Part shown: positions 32,151 through 39,441 of the stretch, one piece after another | How the letters are laid out: each line of letters starts with the position of its first letter | Numbering within the stretch: the first letter of the stretch is position 1 | Assembly (NCBI RefSeq): GCF_000689255.1 | Contig: NZ_HG964446.1 | Span: forward strand, 4,157,764-4,197,204 | DNA: 39,441 nucleotides | Origin: Mycobacterium triplex | GTDB lineage: Bacteria; Actinomycetota; Actinomycetes; Mycobacteriales; Mycobacteriaceae | Reading direction: 5' to 3' | The notes under the pieces: generated by a model | Told to the model about the DNA's origin: nothing | The model's database searches: none | Seen by the model: only the letters and a program-made list of their open reading frames with translations | Program-made: the position numbers and the translations under genes

Positions 32151-32474
32151 TTACGCCGGCTTTTGGGCCAATTCGATGATCGCCGCAAGCCGCCCCTGGA
32201 CGCGTTCGAGATCGGCCGCGCAGGGAAGTTCGTCGGCGACGCGGGTGATGGCCGCGCGGATATCGGCGGCGGTGATATCAAGGGCGCCGCGCGTCGCCAC
32301 ATGAGTGGCCACCGCGGCCACCGCGTGGTCCGGCATCCGGCGCCGCAGCAGGGCCAGCAGCGGGACATAGTCGGCGCGCGGCACGCCCTGCGGGTATCCG
32401 GCTCGAATGACGGTGTCGAATGTGGTCACCAATCCGCTCAACGGCACCGGACCACACCACCCTCCTGCCGTCAT
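32151..32474 (-). CDS. DUF3349-family protein
   Basis: A small helical protein of up to 107 residues with the DUF3349 pattern: IRAGYPQGVPRADYVPLLALLRRR, then DITAADIRAAITRVADELP and a C-terminal helix. This family is common in actinobacteria and has no known function. The start is uncertain. The ATG at 32474 is used here; GGAGGG lies just inside and could serve a GTG at 32447, and homologs often begin near the GTG before TTFDTVIRAG at about 32430. It is convergent with arr (8 bp gap) and has the tRNA-Asn gene upstream on the same strand. Confidence 0.75.
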   Translation of the reverse strand: MTAGGWCGPVPLSGLVTTFDTVIRAGYPQGVPRADYVPLLALLRRRMPDHAVAAVATHVATRGALDITAADIRAAITRVADELPCAADLERVQGRLAAIIELAQKPA

Positions 32475-32638
32475 GTGCGGGCACCCTCGCGCGCGACGAC
32501 CAAACCGTACGCATCGCTACTTAACTGACGGTGACGTAAATGCATCGCGGCCTGTACGCATGTCAAATTTCGAACCATCGATGCCGAGCCCCCCGTTGAT
32601 GGCGCCCCGAGCAAGATCGACAGGTGCGCCGTACCCTG

Positions 32639-32711
<73 letters not shown>

Positions 32712-32874
32712 TTAACCTGGCCCGCGCGAAATCTGGCGCGGACGCTGGACGACTCTAGCGTACTGGCATACCCGAGCCCAAGTTCGCCCGCGCCCAGCTA
32801 GGCCGGTCGGGGGGCACGCACCCAGCCGAGTGAGGCAGGATGGACCCATCCGCACCGTCGTGGGGAGGGACGCT

Positions 32875-33153
32875 TTGATCCGATATGTCGTCGTGCTCGG
32901 ACTGGGCTACGTGCTGGGCGCGAAAGCCGGCCGTCGCCGATACGAGCAGCTCGTCGCTACGTATCGCGCGCTGACCAGCAGTCCGATGGCTCAGTCGATG
33001 ATCGAAGGGGGCCGGCGCAAGATCGCGAACACGATCTCGCCCGACGCGGGGTTTGTCACCGTGGCCGAGATCGACGACGAGACGGCCGTGGTGCGGCGCG
33101 AGGTCGAGCGAGGTGCCGACGAGGCCCTTACGCCGTCAGATCGTCGCCGTTAG
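32875..33153 (+). CDS. Small conserved mycobacterial protein (Rv2342-like)
   Basis: A 92-residue protein beginning IRYVVVLGLGYVLGAKAGRRRYEQ: one short hydrophobic N-terminal segment followed by a basic and then a charged helical part. I chose the TTG at 32875 because GGGAGGGA lies 4-5 bases upstream and the homologous protein Rv2342 begins at the same residue. Its 3' end overlaps the convergent dnaG gene by 26 bp. The function is unknown; a membrane-associated or cell-envelope role would be speculation. Confidence 0.78.
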   Translation: MIRYVVVLGLGYVLGAKAGRRRYEQLVATYRALTSSPMAQSMIEGGRRKIANTISPDAGFVTVAEIDDETAVVRREVERGADEALTPSDRRR

Positions 33154-35065
33154 CCTGCTCTAGCAGGCTGCGCCGGTATGCCTCCATCGCGACCAGGTCG
33201 CCGAACAGGGCGTGATACTCGTCGCCGTGGTCGATCGGTGACATGCGCTGCAGCTTGGACTTGACCTCGGCGATCTGCCGGCCCATCCAGACTTCCTGCA
33301 AACGGGCCAGCACGCCGGCGATGTAGCGGGGCAGCTTCTCGTCGTCGACGGCGACGGCTTCCACGCCGAGTTCGTTGATCAGGCCTGCGGTCAGGGTCGA
33401 GGTGGTGTGGTGGCGCACCGCGTCGATCCACTGCGCGCCGGTGCTGCCCGTCTTGGAACCGGTCCCCGTGCCGCCCGCCGCGTCGATCGCGGCGCGTACC
33501 GCGGCGTAACCGGGGTGGGTGAAGCTCTCGACGGTCAGCGTGTCGAAGACCGGGCCGGCGAGCGCCGGGTATTGCAGCGCCGACTTGAGCGCCTCGCGCT
33601 GGGGCCACAGGGTCGGGTCGCGCGGGTCCGGCCGGGCGGCGGGTTCGGCCGGGGCGCTTGAAGCCGACCGCTCGGCGCCGCGGCGGGGGCTCGGTGCCGA
33701 ACCACCCCGGGGCGCCGCGGGGGCCTTGGACTTTTTGGCCTCGGTCCGCACCCGGTCGATGACCTGAGCGACGTCGTCCCAGCCCACCCAGCCGGCGAGC
33801 TGGCGGGCGTACTCATCGCGCAGCGTGGAGTCCTTGATCTGGCCCACCATCGGCACACAGCGGCGCAGCGCCGCGACCCTGCCTTCGGCGTTGTCCAGGT
33901 CGAACTCGGCGAGGGCGGTACGAATTGCGAACTCGAACAACGGGGTTCGTCGGGCCACCAGGTCGCGCAGCGCGCCGTCGCCGGACGCCAGACGCAGGTC
34001 GCAGGGATCCATGCCGTCCGGGGCGACCGCGACAAACGACTGTCCCGCCAGATTCTGCTCGCCGCTGAAGGCCTTGAGCGCGGCCGCGCGGCCGGCCTCG
34101 TCGCCGTCGAAGACGTAGATCAGTTCGCCGCGGAAGAAACTGTCGTCCATCATCAGCCGGCGCAGCATGGCCAGATGCTCGTCGCCGAACGCGGTGCCGC
34201 ACGACGCGACCGCGGTGGTGACCCCGGCCAGATGCATCGCCATCACGTCGGTGTAGCCCTCGACGACGACGGCCTGGTGTCCCCGGGCGATGTCGCGCTT
34301 GGCCAGGTCGATGCCGAACATCACCGACGACTTCTTGTACAGCAGCGTCTCGGGCGTGTTGACGTACTTGGCCTCCATCGGGTCGTCGTCGAACAACCGC
34401 CGGGCGCCGAACCCGATCACCTCACCGGCCGAGCTGCGAATCGGCCACAGCAGCCTGCGGTGAAACCGGTCCATCGGCCCGCGGCGGCCCTCCCGGGACA
34501 AGCCGGCGGCTTCCAGCTCTTTGAACTCAAAACCCTTGCGCTGCAGATGTTTTGTCAGCTTCTCCCAGCCCGACGGTGCGAATCCGCAGCCGAAGCGGCG
34601 GGCGGCCTCGGCGTCGAAGTTGCGTTCCTTCAGATACTGACGCGCCGGTGCCGCCTCGTCGGATTCCAGCTCCGCGGCGTAGAACTCCGCCGCGGCCGCG
34701 TTGGCCGCGATCAACCGGCTGCGGCTGCCGCGATCGCGCTGCACGTTGGTGGCCGCGGCGCCGGTGTAGGTGATCGTGTGGCCGATCCGGTCGGCCAGCA
34801 GTTCGACGGCTTCGACGAAGCTGACGTGTTCGATCTTCTGGATGAACGCGTACACGTCGCCGCCCTCGCCGCAGCCGAAGCAGTGGAAGTGGCCGTGGTT
34901 GGGTCGGACGTGAAACGACGGGGACTTCTCGTTGTGGAAGGGGCACAAGCCCTTCAGCGAGTCCGCGCCGGCGCGGCGCAGCTGCACGTAGTCGCCGACG
35001 ACTTCCTCGATGCGGGCGCGTTCGCGGATGGCGGCAATATCACGATCGGAGATCCGGCCAGCCAT
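33128..35065 (-). CDS. dnaG: DNA primase
   Basis: The 645-residue primase makes RNA primers for replication. The N-terminal CHC2 zinc finger uses Cys41, His44, Cys62 and Cys65 (CPFHNEKSPSF, FHCFGCGEGGD). The catalytic core follows, with the TOPRIM motifs VVVEGYTDVMA and YVFDGDEAGR. A Pro/Ala/Ser-rich linker (about residues 440-475) precedes the C-terminal helicase-binding region. The start has no ribosome-binding site but a TANNNT hexamer at leaderless spacing. It corresponds to Rv2343c; here a SodC-like gene is inserted between it and dgt. Confidence 0.96.
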   Translation of the reverse strand: MAGRISDRDIAAIRERARIEEVVGDYVQLRRAGADSLKGLCPFHNEKSPSFHVRPNHGHFHCFGCGEGGDVYAFIQKIEHVSFVEAVELLADRIGHTITYTGAAATNVQRDRGSRSRLIAANAAAAEFYAAELESDEAAPARQYLKERNFDAEAARRFGCGFAPSGWEKLTKHLQRKGFEFKELEAAGLSREGRRGPMDRFHRRLLWPIRSSAGEVIGFGARRLFDDDPMEAKYVNTPETLLYKKSSVMFGIDLAKRDIARGHQAVVVEGYTDVMAMHLAGVTTAVASCGTAFGDEHLAMLRRLMMDDSFFRGELIYVFDGDEAGRAAALKAFSGEQNLAGQSFVAVAPDGMDPCDLRLASGDGALRDLVARRTPLFEFAIRTALAEFDLDNAEGRVAALRRCVPMVGQIKDSTLRDEYARQLAGWVGWDDVAQVIDRVRTEAKKSKAPAAPRGGSAPSPRRGAERSASSAPAEPAARPDPRDPTLWPQREALKSALQYPALAGPVFDTLTVESFTHPGYAAVRAAIDAAGGTGTGSKTGSTGAQWIDAVRHHTTSTLTAGLINELGVEAVAVDDEKLPRYIAGVLARLQEVWMGRQIAEVKSKLQRMSPIDHGDEYHALFGDLVAMEAYRRSLLEQANGDDLTA

Positions 35066-35077
35066 CGGCTCAGTCTA
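35066..35077 (-). promoter_or_regulatory. Putative leaderless -10 element of dnaG
   Basis: On the minus strand TAGACT is followed by six bases (GAGCCG) and the dnaG ATG, matching TANNNT at -12 to -7 for a start on the initiation codon. No Shine-Dalgarno sequence is present. Confidence 0.45.
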
Positions 35078-35109
35078 GGACGCCGGGTCTGATAGCGGTG
35101 ACGACCAGC

Positions 35110-35718
35110 TCAGCTGGCCGGACCGATCACGCCGCACGCGACGCGCTCCATCGCCGTGTCGCTGTCCTGCGCGCCGTGCAGCATCAGGGCAGTCTTGTTG
35201 CCCGCCAGCAGCTCGTCCCTGGTGAACGCGTCGCTGGTGGTCACCAGGTAAGCCGAGCCGTCCCGGCGGACGTCCAGCGATGACAGGTCACCGCTTTCGG
35301 GCTTTCCGGTGTGGCCGGGCGCCTGGTAGTGACCGCCCGCCGACAGGAAATTCCCGGGCGCACCGCCGGTCGGGGCAACCGAGTTCGGCTCACACTTGCC
35401 GATCTCGTGCACGTGCATGCCGTGCAAGCCGGGCGCGAGAATGCCGGGGTTATCCGTCTTGACGGTGATGGTGAGGTAGCCGTCGGTCACCTCGAAGGTG
35501 GCGGTGGCCACCTGCCGGCCGTCGGGTGCCTTGAGTTGAGCGGAAAGGGCCTGGCCGCTGGGCGCCGGACTGGACGTCGTCGACGGGCCGGGTGAGCCGC
35601 TGTGCACCGGCGGCGTGGTGCCGGGCTGGGTGCTGGCATGCTGAGGCGAACTGCACGCGGTCATGGCCACGATCGGCATCGACAACAGGGCGGCGGCAAC
35701 GGCGGTGTTTCTGCTCAT
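35110..35718 (-). CDS. Cu/Zn superoxide dismutase-like lipoprotein
   Basis: The 202-residue lipoprotein has a signal peptide ending AMTAC (Cys22), a low-complexity Ser/Pro/Thr linker (about 23-56) and a SodC domain. Candidate copper ligands are His102 and His104 (GMHVHEIG), His130 (SAGGHY) and His181 (MLHGAQD). Cys109 and Cys195 should form the conserved disulfide, and Arg192 is the usual active-site Arg. Compared with M. tuberculosis SodC as I recall it, GGHYH reads GGHYQ and about 25 residues are missing from the loop before the final RVACGVIG. It should act outside the membrane against superoxide if copper binds. It sits between dnaG and dgt, adjacent genes in M. tuberculosis, so it is an insertion or a paralog specific to this lineage. 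Confidence 0.87.
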   Translation of the reverse strand: MSRNTAVAAALLSMPIVAMTACSSPQHASTQPGTTPPVHSGSPGPSTTSSPAPSGQALSAQLKAPDGRQVATATFEVTDGYLTITVKTDNPGILAPGLHGMHVHEIGKCEPNSVAPTGGAPGNFLSAGGHYQAPGHTGKPESGDLSSLDVRRDGSAYLVTTSDAFTRDELLAGNKTALMLHGAQDSDTAMERVACGVIGPAS

Positions 35719-35730
35719 GACCGCAGCCTA
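35719..35730 (-). promoter_or_regulatory. Putative leaderless -10 element of the SodC-like gene
   Basis: On the minus strand TAGGCT is followed by six bases (GCGGTC) and then the ATG. The hexamer and spacing fit a leaderless transcript, and there is no ribosome-binding site. Confidence 0.42.
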
Positions 35731-35748
35731 ACTGGTGCCGTGCGGCCG

Positions 35749-37014
35749 TTACGGGTTCGCCGGGCCGGCGTCGATTCGCTCCAGCCGTCCTTCGGTGTAC
35801 GAGGCGATCTGGTCGATGATCACCCGCAACCGGGCGCCGTCGTTGGCGGCGGTGCTGAATGCCGCGGCGAAGAACGGGTCGAGCGTACGCGGCGCTCCGG
35901 CGTACATCCACTGCGCCACTTGATGAATGCGTTCGCGCTGCCGAGCCTGAGTTTCCAGATGCCGCGGGTCGGACATGATGAACTGCAGCGCCAGAATTTT
36001 CAGCAACGCGACCTCGGCCCGCACCAAGTCGGGTACCTGCAGATCGGCCTGGTAGCGCACCAGCGGCCCGGGACCCGCCGCCGCGCGCGTGGTGGCGATC
36101 GCCGCCGAGGCGAACCTGCCCACCAATTCACTGGTCAGCTGCTTGAGTGCGACCGACGCCGCCAGGGTGGCGTCGTACTTGCCGACCGCGGCCACCACCG
36201 GCAGCCCCGACAGCCGGCGCGCGGCGGCCAGGAAATCGTCGGCGCTCACCCGGGAGAACTCGCTCTCCCCCAGCTTGGCCAGCGCGGCCGCCTCGTCTTC
36301 GTCGGCGAGTACCCGCAAATCGATGCGCTGCGAGACGACGCCGTCCTCGACGTCATGCACCGAGTAGGCGACGTCGTCGGCCCAGTCCATCACCTGTGCT
36401 TCCAGACACATTCGGTCCTGCGGCGCACCCGCGCGCATCCAGTCCGCCGCGTCGCGGTCCTCGTCGTAGAACCCGAACTTGCCTACCCCGCCGCGACGCG
36501 TCCACGGATATTTCGTGACCGCGTCCAGCGCAGCGCGGGTCAGGTTCAGTCCCGCGCTATTGCCTTGCTCGTCAAGCACTTTCGGCTCGAGGCTGGTCAG
36601 GATCCGGAAGTTCTGGGCATTGCCTTCGAAGCCGCCGAAATCGTCGGCGACCTCGTTGAGTGCGCGCTCACCGTTGTGCCCGTACGGCGGGTGTCCGATG
36701 TCATGGGCCAGCCCAGCCAGCTCGACGAGATCGAGATCGCAGCCCAGCCCGATCGCCATGCCCCGCCCGATCTGTGCGACCTCCAGCGAGTGCGTCAGCC
36801 GGGTGCGCGGGGTGTCCCCTTCGCGGGGCCCGACGACTTGCGTCTTGTCCGCCAGGCGGCGCAGCGCGGCACTGTGCAGCACGCGCGCCCGGTCCCGGGC
36901 GAAGTCGGTGCGATGCTGACCTTCGGTGCCCGGCAGACCCGCGGTCTTCGGCGCTTCGCCCACCCGCCGTTGGCGGTCGAAGTCGTCGTATGGGTCTTGC
37001 AGGTTCGTGATCAC
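35749..37014 (-). CDS. dgt: Deoxyguanosinetriphosphate triphosphohydrolase-like protein
   Basis: The 421-residue HD-domain protein cleaves dNTPs to nucleoside and triphosphate. The metal-binding HD motif uses His75 (RTRLTHSLEVAQ) and His104-Asp105 (LAHDIGHPPYGHNGE), and LRRLADKTQV is the usual preceding block. The Dgt-specific region DWADDVAYSVHDVEDG is also present. The start is a GTG without a visible ribosome-binding site. It corresponds to Rv2344c and is divergent from the TPM-domain gene with a 65-bp gap. Confidence 0.93.
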   Translation of the reverse strand: MITNLQDPYDDFDRQRRVGEAPKTAGLPGTEGQHRTDFARDRARVLHSAALRRLADKTQVVGPREGDTPRTRLTHSLEVAQIGRGMAIGLGCDLDLVELAGLAHDIGHPPYGHNGERALNEVADDFGGFEGNAQNFRILTSLEPKVLDEQGNSAGLNLTRAALDAVTKYPWTRRGGVGKFGFYDEDRDAADWMRAGAPQDRMCLEAQVMDWADDVAYSVHDVEDGVVSQRIDLRVLADEDEAAALAKLGESEFSRVSADDFLAAARRLSGLPVVAAVGKYDATLAASVALKQLTSELVGRFASAAIATTRAAAGPGPLVRYQADLQVPDLVRAEVALLKILALQFIMSDPRHLETQARQRERIHQVAQWMYAGAPRTLDPFFAAAFSTAANDGARLRVIIDQIASYTEGRLERIDAGPANP

Positions 37015-37079
37015 CGGAGCACAGTCTGCCAGGGAATGCCGCGCAGTGGCCCCGCTGCGTCCCGGCGCTAAATTGACCT

Positions 37080-39062
37080 ATGCGCATTGCCCGGTTACTC
37101 GGCGTGATCCTTACGATGCTCATCACCGGGCTGCTGGTGGCACCGGACGTCGAGGCGCAGCCCCCGTTCCGGCTGCCGGGGTATGTCACCGACGACGCGG
37201 GCGCGCTGTCGCCTTCCGGTCGCGCCGATGTGACCAAAGCCGTCGACACGCTTTACACCGACCGCCACATCCGGCTGTGGGTGGTCTACGTCGACGACTT
37301 CTCCGGCCAGAACGCGGTGAGCTGGGCGCAGCGCACGATCCACGAAAGCGACCTGGGCAGCTACGACGCGCTGCTCGCGGTGGCCACCACCGGACGGGCC
37401 TATGCCTTTTTGGTGCCGTCCGGGGTGAAAGGCGTGACCCAGGCTCAGGTCGACGAACTGCGCCGCAACGAAATCGAACCCGCTCTGCGCGAAGGAGACT
37501 GGCGCGGCGCCGCGGTGTCGGCCGCGAATGGCCTCAACGCGCAGCCCAATTCGTCAAACCGCTTCTGGCTGCTGGCCACCCTCGGCGTGATCATCGTCGG
37601 GGTGGTGGCCTTGGTGCTCGTCATGCGTCATCGCCGCCGGCGGCGTCGCAGCGCCGATCTGGCCGCCGCACGACGGGTGGACCCCACCAATCCGACCGCG
37701 CTGGCCGCCGTGCCGCTGGCCGCCCTCGACGACCTGTCGCGCTCGATGGTGGTGGAGGTCGACAATGCGGTGCGCACCAGCTCCAACGAGCTCGCCTTGG
37801 CGATCGACGAGTTCGGCGCCGAGCGCACCGAACCCTTCACCCGGGCCGTCAACAACGCCAAAGCAGCACTCTCCCAAGCCTTTACGGTACGTCAGCAACT
37901 CGACGACGCAGTGCCTGAGACGCCGGCGCAGCAGCGCGAGCTGCTCACCCAGGTGATCGTGTCGGCGGCCAGCGCCGACCGCGAACTGGACGCGCAGACC
38001 GAGGCGTTCGAGCAACTACGCGATTTGGTCGTCAACGCCGCATCGCGGCTCGACGCCCTGACCCAGCAGGTCGTCGAACTCACCGCCCGTATCGAGCCTG
38101 CCGAACAGCGGCTGATCGAGCTGAACACCGAATTCGGTCCTGCGGCACTGACTTCGGTGTCGGGCAATGTCGCCACCGCCAAGGAGCGGTTGGCGTTCGC
38201 CGACCGCAACATCGGTGCGGCCCGAGCGCTGGCCGGCAATGCGGTCAGTGGACAGCAGAGCGGTTTGGTCGATGCGGTGCGGGCCAGCGAGTCGGCGCTC
38301 GGGCAGGCTCGCGCGCTGCTCGATGCGCTGGACAACGCGGCCGGCGACATCCGCCGTGCCGTCGAGCGGCTGCCGGCCGTGATGACCGACATCCAGGCGG
38401 GCATCCAGCACGCTACCTCGCAGCTGCACGGGCAGAACAGTAAAGCCGCGCATGCCGGCGAGCTGGCCGCGGCCCGCGACGCCGCGGTGCGAGCTGTCGA
38501 TGCCGCGGGCGGTGGATCCGCCGATCCGCTGGGCACTTTCGCACAGCTGGCCAAGGCCGACTCCGATCTCAACCGGCTGCTGGCCACGGTGGCCAGGGAG
38601 CAGGCGGACGCCGATCGGCTCAATCGTTCGCTGGAGCAGGCGTTGTTCACCGCCGAGTCGCGGGTGCGCGGAGTCTCGGAGTACATCGACACCCGTCGCG
38701 GCAGCGTCGGGCCCGACGCTCGCACCCGGCTCGCCGAGGCCCAGCGGCATCTCCAGGCCGCGCATGCCGGAAGGTCGACCAACCCGGCCGAGGCGATCGC
38801 CCACGCCAACGCGGCGTCGACCCTGGCGGCCAACGCGCAGTCGCTGGCCAACTCGGACGTGGTCTCGGCTCAGCGTGCCTACGCCCGCGTCGGCGGCAGC
38901 GACACCGGCGCGATGCTGGGCGGGATCATCCTCGGCGACCTGCTCAGCGGAGGGATGCACGGCGGATTCGGCGGCTGGAGCTCCACGTCGTTCGGCGGCT
39001 CGTCGAACTCGTCGCCGGGCGGTTCCGACGGCGGCTTCATGGGCGGCGGTGGACGGTTCTGA
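37080..39062 (+). CDS. TPM-domain membrane protein (Rv2345-like)
   Basis: The 660-residue protein has a signal peptide (about 1-26), an extracytoplasmic TPM domain (about 30-150; VTDDAGALSPSGRADVTKAVDTL), one membrane helix (about 161-181) and a basic stop-transfer run of Arg. A long Ala/Gln/Glu/Leu-rich helical, coiled-coil-like region follows (about 200-600), and the tail is rich in Gly and Ser, ending MGGGGRF. The glycine-rich C-terminus is common in TPM proteins. The ATG has no ribosome-binding site; TAAATT lies five bases upstream and may be a leaderless -10. It is a homolog of Rv2345. TPM domains are associated with phosphatase activity or membrane-protein quality control in other systems; the role here is unknown. 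Confidence 0.87.
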   Translation: MRIARLLGVILTMLITGLLVAPDVEAQPPFRLPGYVTDDAGALSPSGRADVTKAVDTLYTDRHIRLWVVYVDDFSGQNAVSWAQRTIHESDLGSYDALLAVATTGRAYAFLVPSGVKGVTQAQVDELRRNEIEPALREGDWRGAAVSAANGLNAQPNSSNRFWLLATLGVIIVGVVALVLVMRHRRRRRRSADLAAARRVDPTNPTALAAVPLAALDDLSRSMVVEVDNAVRTSSNELALAIDEFGAERTEPFTRAVNNAKAALSQAFTVRQQLDDAVPETPAQQRELLTQVIVSAASADRELDAQTEAFEQLRDLVVNAASRLDALTQQVVELTARIEPAEQRLIELNTEFGPAALTSVSGNVATAKERLAFADRNIGAARALAGNAVSGQQSGLVDAVRASESALGQARALLDALDNAAGDIRRAVERLPAVMTDIQAGIQHATSQLHGQNSKAAHAGELAAARDAAVRAVDAAGGGSADPLGTFAQLAKADSDLNRLLATVAREQADADRLNRSLEQALFTAESRVRGVSEYIDTRRGSVGPDARTRLAEAQRHLQAAHAGRSTNPAEAIAHANAASTLAANAQSLANSDVVSAQRAYARVGGSDTGAMLGGIILGDLLSGGMHGGFGGWSSTSFGGSSNSSPGGSDGGFMGGGGRF

Positions 39063-39075
39063 GCCCCGCACGCCA

Positions 39076-39109
39076 GTAGGGGCGCACCGATTTCTCGGCA
39101 CGCCCCTAC
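39076..39109. terminator. Hairpin terminator between convergent genes
   Basis: A perfect 9-bp outer stem GTAGGGGCG/CGCCCCTAC encloses an inner 4-bp stem CCGA/TCGG around a TTTC loop. It lies between the 3' ends of the TPM gene and the esx gene and is symmetrical, so it can stop transcription from both sides. No T-run follows, as is usual for mycobacterial hairpins. Confidence 0.75.
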
Positions 39110-39122
39110 CGCTCGGGATCTG

Positions 39123-39407
39123 TTAGGCCCAGCTGGACCCGACGGCGCTGTCGGTGCTGGCCATGTTGTTGCCCGCGGTCTGCACCTTCTGCCCGTGCTG
39201 GTTGGCCTGCTCGTAGATCACCTGGAAGTTGCGCCCCAACTGGGTGATGAACTCCTGGCAGGCAACCGAACCGGCGCCACCCCAGAAGTCACCGGCGGCC
39301 AGCACATCGCGCACGATGGCCTGGTGCTCGGCCTCCAACGAAGCGGCCTGCGCGCGGATCAACGCGCCGTGCGCGTCGACATCTCCGAACTGGTAATTGA
39401 TCGACAT
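39123..39407 (-). CDS. WXG100 (ESAT-6-like) protein, EsxO/EsxL family
   Basis: The 94-residue protein is a small helical hairpin with the WXG motif as FWGGAGS in the turn and the secretion-type tail NNMASTDSAVGSSWA. It resembles EsxO (Rv2346c) and its paralogs in the Mtb9.9 family very closely (INYQFGDVDAHGALIRAQAA, GRNFQVIYEQANQHGQKVQ). It is expected to be secreted by a type VII system with a partner of the EsxP/EsxK type, whose gene should lie immediately beyond the right edge. AGGAGG lies nine bases before the ATG. The paralogs are too similar to name the exact copy. Confidence 0.93.
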   Translation of the reverse strand: MSINYQFGDVDAHGALIRAQAASLEAEHQAIVRDVLAAGDFWGGAGSVACQEFITQLGRNFQVIYEQANQHGQKVQTAGNNMASTDSAVGSSWA

Positions 39408-39441
39408 TGTCTATGTCCTCCTGAATTGAAAGTTTTTTGGA

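Overview
The window is chromosomal DNA of a nontuberculous Mycobacterium, most likely a slow grower near the M. avium complex. The evidence is the high GC content, a complete yrbE-mce operon, an ESX-5-type EsxO-like WXG100 gene, and a gene order that follows M. tuberculosis Rv2329c-Rv2346c in part (narK1-lppP, cysK1-cysE, mez, tRNA-Asn, Rv2342, dnaG, dgt, Rv2345, esxO). Species assignment is inference.

Layout. (1) 1-7.2 kb: the 3' part of an ABC half-transporter whose ATPase motifs are all degenerate, a phytase-like lipoprotein, a VIT/CCC1 metal transporter, an acyl-CoA oxidase-type FadE, and a NarK nitrate transporter. (2) 7.2-12.6 kb: a nitrogen block with lppP, a 1410-residue nitrate reductase fused to a CysJ-like diflavin reductase behind a GlnR-type box, and a second near-copy of that box. 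The second box lies before a 72-codon ORF that resembles a piece of the reductase C-terminus and contains a perfect 13-bp hairpin. (3) 12.7-23.4 kb: a minus-strand, translationally coupled mce operon (yrbEA, yrbEB, mceA-F), two Mce-associated proteins and a secreted CAP-domain protein. (4) 24.07-30 kb: a sulfur island. A family 2A encapsulin shell gene overlaps its cysteine desulfurase cargo gene. Divergent to them is a leaderless small ORF ending in seven consecutive Cys codons, followed by a thioester-domain-like (TQXA) protein, CysK and CysE. (5) 30-39.4 kb: malic enzyme, a rifampin ADP-ribosyltransferase (Arr), a DUF3349 protein, tRNA-Asn, a small Rv2342-like protein, primase DnaG, a SodC-like lipoprotein, Dgt, a TPM-domain protein and an EsxO-like gene.

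How it works together. The nitrogen block should import nitrate and reduce it under GlnR control. The sulfur island combines cysteine synthesis (CysE makes O-acetylserine, CysK makes cysteine), a likely cysteine-sensing attenuator, and a protein compartment whose cargo strips sulfur from cysteine. The TQXA protein sits between attenuator and cysK, has no evident secretion or anchoring signals, and has Ser where the thioester Cys is expected; it is the least explained component. Together with the duplicated GlnR element, it is the best candidate here for undescribed biology.

Several genes (fadE, lppP, dnaG, the sodC-like gene and the poly-Cys ORF) have a TANNNT hexamer exactly 6 nt before the start codon and no ribosome-binding site, which suggests leaderless transcripts. 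All functional calls come from reading the translated sequence; no searches were run.
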